Shown: piece after piece, positions 56,892 through 64,000 of the stretch
Layout of the letters: each line of letters starts with the position of its first letter
How positions within the stretch are numbered: the first letter of the stretch is position 1
Assembly: GCF_004634215.1 (NCBI RefSeq)
Contig: NZ_SMMH01000021.1
Span: forward strand, 4,143-68,142
Direction of reading: 5' to 3'
Length of the DNA: 64,000 nt
Source: Deinococcus fonticola
Lineage (GTDB): Bacteria; Deinococcota; Deinococci; Deinococcales; Deinococcaceae
Program-made: the position numbers and the translations under genes
The notes under the pieces: generated by a model
Databases searched by the model: none
What the model was told of the DNA's origin: nothing
What the model saw: only the letters and a program-made list of their open reading frames with translations

Positions 56892-59657
56892 CTAGTACCT
56901 CCGGACAACCGGGTCGGTGGTGGCCGCACTGGCGGGGCCATTCCACTCGAAGCGGTAGGTGAGAATCGTCTCACCAGCCCTGAGGCTAGTGCCGAGGGTA
57001 TTGCGGCCTTCTTTCAAGGTGGCTCCCCCCGGCAGGGGGTCGTCCAGCACGAAGTCCGGCAGGTCACGCGGCGAATTGATCTTCAGGGTGACCACGTACC
57101 CGCCGTCCACCGCGAACACGCTTTTCTCGATGGTCACGTCACCGACGCTCAGGGTGGTGCGGCGCAGCGCCGCGATGTCGCCGCCCAGCGGGGCCAGCGG
57201 GAAGTTCACGCTTGTCAGGCCGCGCACCTGCACGGTCTGGGTGCCGCTCAGGCCGCCGTCCTGCGGCACCTGCAAGGGCGGGGAGGGCGTGGTGTTGGGG
57301 TCGAGGCGCAGCGCCCAGGTGCCAAAAGGCACGTTGGAAAAGTGGTAGCGCCCGGCCCGGTCGGTCAGGGCCAGCCGCCCGCTCGCCAGGATCACGCGGG
57401 CACGCTCGACGGGTGTGTCGAGGCCGGCGTCGTACAGGCCGTTACGGTTGCGATCCACGAACACCGTGCCGATCAGGTCGCCCAGCGGGGCGAATTTCAG
57501 CGGGTCAAGGCGAATGGTGCGCTGGGCGTGGTTGCTGGCGATGGCCCGCGCCGCGCCGCCCGCGCCGACACCCACGACCTGCACCTCGTTCAGCAGGCTG
57601 GTGGTGGCGTCGGGCGTAACCCGCATGTCGTACTTGATCACGACCTGCCCACCTGCCGGAATGGTGCCGACCTGCCACTGCAGACTGTCCGTTCGGGTGG
57701 GGTCTTGCAGGGCCTGGCCGTCCAGCGTACTGCTGCCCGCCAGGTACTGCAGGCCCTGGGCGGGCGTGTCGGTCACGACGGCGCTCTCAATCGCGGTGGT
57801 GGCCGAGGTGTTCTTGATGGTCAGGGTGTACGTGACTCTGTCGCCGTACGTCACGGTGTCGCTGGATACGGTTTTTTGCACGTTGAGGGCCGCATTCCAC
57901 ACCGGGGTGCTGACCTCGTTGCTGCTCAGCGGGGTGGTGAACTCGGTGGAGGTCAGGTTGAAGATGTTTTTCAGGGCTTCGCCGTCCACGGCGCGGGCAC
58001 TGACACGGGTCACGATGGTCAGCGTGCGGGTTTCGCCGGCGGCCAGTGTCCCCAGGTTCCAGGTCACGGTCTGAGCGCCCGCTTCGCCGCGGACTGTTCC
58101 GCCATTCGAGGCCCCTGTCACCTCAAGGTGGGCAGCCACCGGATCGCTGATCACCACGCTATTCAGGGGGCGCGGGTAGGGATTGTGCACGCTGAGGGTG
58201 TAGGTGATGGTGTCGCCCACCGCCACGGTCGCGCCGCCCGCGATGGCGCGGGGCTGTCCGCTGGCGTCTTTGCCAGTCGCGGCGTAGGTCTTCTTCAGTT
58301 CGGGCAGACCGCTTTGAATGTCACTGACGCGGTCTTTGGTGGTGTTGCGGGTGCCGCGTGCGCCGCTGGCAGTGATCAGGGCTTCCAGCGCGCCCGTCTG
58401 GGTGGGCGTGTAACACACCCGCACCAGCGCCGTCTGATTCGGGTCGAGCGGCAGGGGTTGCGCCAGCGCCTGGCCGTCCGCGCCGTACAGGTTGACCTTC
58501 GCGCCGCCCTGCGGGTACGTGACCGTGATGGTAAAGGTGTCGCGCACGTCCCCGGTGTTCTGAAGGGTGTGGTCGAAGCACACCTGCTGGCCCACCACCG
58601 CGAAGGGCCGGGTCTGGGTGTCGGCGGGCGTGCCCTCGGGGGCCTGCGGTTGCCCCAGCGGACCGATCGCCACGCCCGGCTGATAACGCACATCTACCTG
58701 CGCGGTGGCCGCGACGCTGCTGCGGCCCGTGTCGGCGGTGGCGACGTTTTCGATGACCTTGCCGTCGGCACTCTCGGCGGCCCGCATGCGGAAGGTCAGG
58801 GTAAGGTGCCCAGCCGGCGCCAGGCTGCCGACCCGCACCCGCACACCACGCACCGGCTGGGTTTCGGCGCTGCTCCAGCTGTGGCCGTCGCTGGTGTACT
58901 CCAGCGTGCCCACGCTGGCGCGGGCGCTGCCACTCACGTAACTCAGGCCCTGTGCCAGTTGCCCGGCCAGCAGGTCGGTCAGCACCACCTCACGGCTCTC
59001 TCCCTGGCCCTCGTTGCTGGTGCTGACTTCCACGGTGGTTTCCGCGCCCGGTTTCAGCAGGGCCGGCGTAAAGGTCTTATGGATTGTCAGCACCGGGGGC
59101 GGGCTGAGGCTAACCATACCGGTCGCCGAGGCGCCCGCCCCAGTCCCGCCGCAGGAGGTGACCAGGTTGATCAGCGCGTCCCCCAGGGCCACGGCACTAG
59201 TCTGCACCACCACCAGCAGCTGGGCCTCGGCGTCGGGGGCCAGGGTCACGCTGCTGACCGGTCCTTCCCCGACATCCGGAAGGCCATTGCGGTTCAAGTC
59301 CTGGTAAAGCTTCAGGGTGGGGCTGGGGGTCATGCCGGTGCTGAACACGTTCAGGGGCAGGGTGGCCGACGCGTTGCCGGCGTTGGTCAAGGTGAAGCGC
59401 AGGGTGGTCTGTTCGCCCGGCAGGAGAGCGGCTTCGGGGCTGCCTGACGGAGTGACACTGACGGCGCACACCGCCTGCACGGTGGTGTAGACCGCGTTGC
59501 TCTGCACCGACGACACGCCCTTGTCCCGGGGCGTAAACGTGGCGCTGGACTGGTTAACGATCACCGTGCCAGCGGGCGTGCTGGCCGCCAGGGCCGGGAA
59601 CGCGGCAGCAAGCACGCCGGTCAGCAGAGCAACTTTGCGGGGGTGAAAACGGGTCAC
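56892..59657 (-). CDS. Large DUF11-repeat surface protein with SdrD B-like domain
   Basis: The 921-residue protein has a signal peptide (KVALLTGVLAAAFPALAAS) and the N-terminal motif GTVIVNQSSATF...VQSNAVYTTVQ shared with the first gene of the cluster. Four or more DUF11 repeats follow (LTDLLAGQLAQGLSYVSGSA, VVISDPVAAHLEVTGAS, VVTDTPAQGLQYLAGSS). Then comes a Cna-B/SdrD-B-like domain (GTVFVDRNRNGLYDAGLDTPV...ALTDRAGRYHFSNVPFGTW) and a last beta domain. GTG start with AAGGAG 7 nt upstream. The stop lies 2 nt before the barrel gene, so both are made together. Confidence 0.87.
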   Translation of the reverse strand: MTRFHPRKVALLTGVLAAAFPALAASTPAGTVIVNQSSATFTPRDKGVSSVQSNAVYTTVQAVCAVSVTPSGSPEAALLPGEQTTLRFTLTNAGNASATLPLNVFSTGMTPSPTLKLYQDLNRNGLPDVGEGPVSSVTLAPDAEAQLLVVVQTSAVALGDALINLVTSCGGTGAGASATGMVSLSPPPVLTIHKTFTPALLKPGAETTVEVSTSNEGQGESREVVLTDLLAGQLAQGLSYVSGSARASVGTLEYTSDGHSWSSAETQPVRGVRVRVGSLAPAGHLTLTFRMRAAESADGKVIENVATADTGRSSVAATAQVDVRYQPGVAIGPLGQPQAPEGTPADTQTRPFAVVGQQVCFDHTLQNTGDVRDTFTITVTYPQGGAKVNLYGADGQALAQPLPLDPNQTALVRVCYTPTQTGALEALITASGARGTRNTTKDRVSDIQSGLPELKKTYAATGKDASGQPRAIAGGATVAVGDTITYTLSVHNPYPRPLNSVVISDPVAAHLEVTGASNGGTVRGEAGAQTVTWNLGTLAAGETRTLTIVTRVSARAVDGEALKNIFNLTSTEFTTPLSSNEVSTPVWNAALNVQKTVSSDTVTYGDRVTYTLTIKNTSATTAIESAVVTDTPAQGLQYLAGSSTLDGQALQDPTRTDSLQWQVGTIPAGGQVVIKYDMRVTPDATTSLLNEVQVVGVGAGGAARAIASNHAQRTIRLDPLKFAPLGDLIGTVFVDRNRNGLYDAGLDTPVERARVILASGRLALTDRAGRYHFSNVPFGTWALRLDPNTTPSPPLQVPQDGGLSGTQTVQVRGLTSVNFPLAPLGGDIAALRRTTLSVGDVTIEKSVFAVDGGYVVTLKINSPRDLPDFVLDDPLPGGATLKEGRNTLGTSLRAGETILTYRFEWNGPASAATTDPVVRRY

Positions 59658-59772
59658 GGGCCTTCTCCTTGAATCGCGGCGCAAGCGGCGTGAGGGGTGG
59701 GGGAAGCAGGGTCTCGGAAAACAGGCACTCAAATGTGCCGGAACTCAAAAAAGGAAGTCTGGTGTTAGAAGG

Positions 59773-59805
59773 GGGCGCACCTGCCCCTGTAGGCAAGGTG
59801 CGCCC
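59773..59805 (-). terminator. Attenuator-like hairpin between the first and second surface genes
   Basis: GGGCGCACCT (59773-59782) and AGGTGCGCCC (59796-59805) form a perfect 10-bp stem just downstream of the 770-aa gene. On the minus strand only CCTTCT follows, so termination may be partial, giving more of the first protein than of the later three. Confidence 0.5.
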
Positions 59806-59814
59806 GGAAAAAGC

Positions 59815-62127
59815 TCAGTTGACCTTGACGGTAAAGACCAGTTCCATGGTCGAGCCGGCGGGCAGCGCGTCAGGAATGTTGTCGCTGTCGGTATCGGCGG
59901 CCACGGCGATGCTGGTGCCAGCGGGCGTGCCGACGGTGGGGGCCGTGGTCGACCAGGTGCCGGCACCGACCTTGTAGATCACGCGGCTGACGGCGGCGCC
60001 GTTGACAGTGAGCACCGCACCCTGGAAGGTGGTGTTGGTGGGCACACTGTCGTTCAGGGCGAAGTTGGCGACAGGCGCGTTGTAGTTGTTCTTTCCGATG
60101 ATCTGGTAGACGATGTTCGTGCCGGGCAGGGCGCTGGTGTTGTTGGCGGTGTAGTTCTGCGGATTGTTGATTCCCGCGTAGGGGGTGCTGCCGGCGCTGG
60201 TCTTGCCGTCCTGCACAAACTTGGCCATGGCCACGTTGCCCACCGCGCCGACCTTGATCACTTCGTTGAGGTCGGTCATGGTAATGGTGCTGTAGTTGCC
60301 GACGGCCTGCTGTTTGATGGTGTAGTTGCCGGCGACGGTGCCGGTGGGCACGGTCACCACGGCGTACACCACGATCTCCTGACCGGCGGGAACCACCGGG
60401 GTCACGAACTTGCCCGCACCGTTGGTGGGCAGCGCCACGCCGCTGCTGTCCACGTAGCTGATGGTCGCGCCGGCGGGCAGGCCGGCCACCGTGGCCGACA
60501 GGGTGTAGCTGTCGTTGTACTGGCCCATGTTGGCCACGTCCTTCGCGAAGACGGCCACGTTATCGGTGCTCAGGTTCGGGTCGGTGCTGATGGTGGTGTT
60601 GCCACTGGGTACCACCTGTTGCACTGTGGAGGGGGTAGGCACAGCGCCCAGGGTGCTGGTGCCGTTGGTGTTACCGAACTGCGCGGCGGCAGGCAGGATG
60701 ACGTCCGTGGTGGTGGCGTCAGCGTTGATGTCGGCGTCGTTCAGTGAGTCCGCGCCCACCACGATGGTGATGGCGTTGGTCAGCAGGTTGTCGTTGGCGT
60801 CGGGGGTGATGACCTGCGTGCGGAACACGGCGCTGCCGCCGGCCGGGACGGTCAGGGTGGGGTAGGTGGCCCCACTGGCGACGGGGATAGCGGCGTTGGT
60901 GTTCGGCGCCAGGAAGATGACCTGAATCCCGCTGGGCAGGGTAAAGACGCCGGTACTGGCGTCGAAGGTCGTGCCGGCCAGCAGTTTGCCGTCGGGGCCG
61001 GCGGGGTACAGTTGCACCTGGTCGCTGACCGCGCCGGTGTTCTTGACGTCGTTGGTGAAGTTGATGATATCGGCGTTGCCGGGCTGGTCGTTGGTCTGGC
61101 CGGCGGTGGGGACGGTGGTGGGGTTGTTGTCCGCGTCCGCCTTGGGGTAGGCAATCTGCTTGTTGCCGGTCAGGTCGGGCACGATGGGCGTGCCGCCGGA
61201 GGTGGGGTCGCCGGGGTTGCTGGGCGTGGACAGGTAGCCCTGGGCGGGGTTGGTGGGGTTGGGGGTGTTGGGGGTGTTGGCGGTCACGGTGGGCACCTGC
61301 ACCGTTCCCAGGGTGGGCGGCGTGACGGCGGTGGTGCCGTCGGGAGCGGTGGGGTTGGGCGTGTTGGGGTCGTTGGGCGTGGCGCTCAGCGAGGGGTTGA
61401 AGGTGGTCAGCTTCACGAACTGGAGGTCGGCGCCCTGGGCGGGTGTGCCGTTGACCGTGGTGTTGCCGTTGATGGTGGTCACGGTCTGGTTCTCGTACAG
61501 CTTGCTGCCGGTAGGAATACCGTTCTGTCCGGTGGCGGTGCCCGTGCCGCCCACGGCCCCTTCAGGCGAAGCGCCGTAAGTGGTGTTGGCGGGGGCGTTG
61601 ACGGGCAGGGTGATGACCTGGGTGATCTTGACCATCCCGGCCGCGCCGGCAGGCAGGGTCACGGTGTAGGTGGTGACGCCGCCGGTGGTGCTGGAGGGCA
61701 GGGCATTACCGCTGGCGTCCAGGTAGGTGACGGTCGCGCCGCTGGCACTGCCACTGGTGTTGGCGGTGACCTGCACGGTCAGGGGAGTGTTGCCGTTGTT
61801 GACCACGTAGTAGTCGGTGCTGTTGCTCTGGCCGGGGGTGGCGTTGGTGACGGTCTTGGTGGTGTTGCCCAGAGTATTGCCGTCGTTGGTGCCGTCGGCG
61901 TACACGATGTCGAAGCCGGGCAGGGGCAGCACGACGGTATCGACGGTGTTGGACTGCACCGGAGTGGCCGCCGTATTGGTGGCGGGATCGGTGAAGGTGG
62001 CGGTGGCGGTGTTGCTGATGGTCACGCCCGCGCCGGTGCTGGTGGTGTTGGGGGCGGGGGGGGCAGCGGAGGCGGCGCCAGCGGCCAGGGCGGTCATCAG
62101 GGCGAGCAGTTTGGGGTTCAGTTTCAT
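59815..62127 (-). CDS. S-layer-like DUF11-type exported protein, 770 aa
   Basis: The protein has a signal peptide ([21 protein letters not shown]). The mature chain is very poor in Cys, Trp and His and rich in Thr, Asn, Ala, Pro and Gly, as in S-layer proteins. It starts with [15 protein letters not shown]...[11 protein letters not shown], the motif shared with the 921-aa protein. A Pro/Asn/Thr-rich linker (about 255-345; [20 protein letters not shown]) divides it, and DUF11-like repeats fill the rest, ending [13 protein letters not shown] with GGAGGA 9 nt upstream. First gene of the cluster and probably the most abundant product. Confidence 0.86.
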   Translation of the reverse strand: MKLNPKLLALMTALAAGAASAAPPAPNTTSTGAGVTISNTATATFTDPATNTAATPVQSNTVDTVVLPLPGFDIVYADGTNDGNTLGNTTKTVTNATPGQSNSTDYYVVNNGNTPLTVQVTANTSGSASGATVTYLDASGNALPSSTTGGVTTYTVTLPAGAAGMVKITQVITLPVNAPANTTYGASPEGAVGGTGTATGQNGIPTGSKLYENQTVTTINGNTTVNGTPAQGADLQFVKLTTFNPSLSATPNDPNTPNPTAPDGTTAVTPPTLGTVQVPTVTANTPNTPNPTNPAQGYLSTPSNPGDPTSGGTPIVPDLTGNKQIAYPKADADNNPTTVPTAGQTNDQPGNADIINFTNDVKNTGAVSDQVQLYPAGPDGKLLAGTTFDASTGVFTLPSGIQVIFLAPNTNAAIPVASGATYPTLTVPAGGSAVFRTQVITPDANDNLLTNAITIVVGADSLNDADINADATTTDVILPAAAQFGNTNGTSTLGAVPTPSTVQQVVPSGNTTISTDPNLSTDNVAVFAKDVANMGQYNDSYTLSATVAGLPAGATISYVDSSGVALPTNGAGKFVTPVVPAGQEIVVYAVVTVPTGTVAGNYTIKQQAVGNYSTITMTDLNEVIKVGAVGNVAMAKFVQDGKTSAGSTPYAGINNPQNYTANNTSALPGTNIVYQIIGKNNYNAPVANFALNDSVPTNTTFQGAVLTVNGAAVSRVIYKVGAGTWSTTAPTVGTPAGTSIAVAADTDSDNIPDALPAGSTMELVFTVKVN

Positions 62128-62180
62128 GGGCTTGTTCCTCCGGGGAAATCCTTGGGCGATCTTGACCTGCAGCTTTTTTA

Positions 62181-62195
62181 TTGGACTTGGTCTAA
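62181..62195 (-). promoter_or_regulatory. Operator-like palindrome upstream of the surface cluster
   Basis: TTGGACTTGGTCTAA is a palindrome with one mismatch (TTRGAC-N3-GTCYAA), 54 nt upstream of the ATG of the first surface gene and next to an A/T tract (TTTTTTA at 62174-62180). It is a plausible regulator site in the 5' region of the operon; I could not place a confident promoter. Confidence 0.35.
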
Positions 62196-62462
62196 CAACA
62201 CCCTGACTTGCGGCTCTCAGGAGTGTTTGCCCTTATCTGGAGCGCAGGGCAAGCGGGCAACACTCTTATGCCCTGTCTGAACGCCGAATCCTGAGGTGAA
62301 GGGCGGCTCAGTGCCTTGCAGCGAGGCTCAAGCTAAGGCAATAGCCCTTACATCGGCCTTAAGCCAGAATGCCCCCAACGGGTGGAAAAAGGCGGCCAAG
62401 CGCCCACTTTTCACCTGAGACAACTCAGGAATGAAGGAGGTAGATCAGAAAAAGCAGCGTCA

Positions 62463-62476
62463 CGGAAGCGCTTCCG
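62463..62476. promoter_or_regulatory. LacI-family-like operator, 14-bp perfect palindrome
   Basis: CGGAAGCGCTTCCG matches the central CG-type palindrome recognised by many LacI/GalR regulators (core AAGCGCTT). It lies 168 nt before the VWA gene and about 340 nt before the surface cluster. No LacI-type gene is in the window. Confidence 0.45.
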
Positions 62477-62643
62477 CAGTTCCACCCATTTCTTACAGTG
62501 ATGAGGGCAGCTTTAATCTAACCTCAAACTAAATTCCCCCAAATGGGGGTTAAACGACACCTGTCTGTCCGAATATACGGGCCAGATGAGTCTTACAAAT
62601 CATCCTGCTCGGAAGCGTCATGCTGTAACGCACGGAGGCCCAC

Positions 62644-63855
<1,212 letters not shown>

Positions 63856-64000
63856 AGCGTCCTCAGGCTCAGCACCCGACAGTTTCCAAAAATCCCGTCT
63901 GGGATGGAGAAAGGAGGTCAATAAAGGCAAGTAGCTGTACCCCACGCTGTTTTTCAGGCTGGCTCCACGCCCGTACCAATTCTCTCAGACCCAAGGTGAT

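Larger units (their letters stand above)
62128..62643. other. 516-nt divergent intergenic region with several palindromes
   Basis: No gene is visible here. It holds the TTGGACTTGGTCTAA site, a perfect 14-bp palindrome CGGAAGCGCTTCCG (62463-62476) of the LacI/GalR operator type, and a CCCCC-AAAT-GGGGG hairpin (62536-62549). GGAGG before the ATG at 62644 is the ribosome site of the VWA gene. Confidence 0.6.

Overview
The window is a high-GC bacterial chromosome segment that I assign to the genus Deinococcus. The evidence is a 129-residue DdrO repressor with the Leu106-Arg107 cleavage site, an SLH/coiled-coil/beta-barrel SlpA-type S-layer protein next to a Mn-dependent pyrophosphatase, a menaquinol-cytochrome c reductase operon, a long-form TrmB, and many genes with a TANNNT -10 box only 5-9 nt before the start codon (candidate leaderless mRNAs, common in Deinococcus). 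I see no tRNA, rRNA, insertion sequence, prophage or CRISPR array.

Layout. 1-3.1 kb: a membrane protein with five tandem ~23-residue repeats and a bactofilin-like segment, then ddrO divergent from two small ORFs. 3.2-8.9 kb (minus): folC, a lipoprotein, ppaC and slpA with a long 5' leader. 9-14 kb: a NarL-type regulator, a Cys-rich small protein, a class A beta-lactamase-like protein and the bc-type complex (cytochrome c, Rieske, cytochrome b). 14-19.2 kb: small proteins, an IscA/ErpA-type Fe-S carrier, and a peptide/oligopeptide ABC transporter without its ATPases. 19.3-26.7 kb: ruvC, a PrsW-like protease, a nitronate monooxygenase, an HD protein, an MFS exporter and a lone molybdenum hydroxylase large subunit. 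26.7-30.3 kb (minus): four overlapping genes (methyltransferase, MBL hydrolase, TrmB, MnmG-like flavoprotein).

30.3-39.3 kb: a PaiB-like protein, a RluA-family protein lacking the catalytic Asp, a pseudo-receiver histidine kinase, arginase, era, a NYN protein, plsX, an MscS channel and a Yip1-like protein. 39.7-43.2 kb (minus): histidine kinase, DUF4097 protein and response regulator in one operon, resembling a Lia-type envelope-stress module. 43.3-46.7 kb: a Rieske ferredoxin, then three exported proteins (FlgT-like, unknown, CsgG-like). 46.8-51.1 kb: a hydrophilic protein, an ankyrin protein, a thiolase, a DUF2975/XRE pair with an operator-like repeat, and an EamA exporter.

51.2-62.1 kb (minus) is the most striking region: four large exported proteins (770, 921, 1107 and 783 aa). 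Three carry DUF11-type repeats and one is a lipobox-bearing outer-membrane beta-barrel. Two of the junctions are coupled (2-nt gap, GTGA overlap). I read it as a dedicated cell-surface assembly. The window ends with a VWA-domain protein.

Much of the window therefore concerns the envelope (SlpA, DUF11/barrel cluster, CsgG/FlgT-like operon, envelope-stress kinase operon, bactofilin-like protein), set among conserved housekeeping genes.
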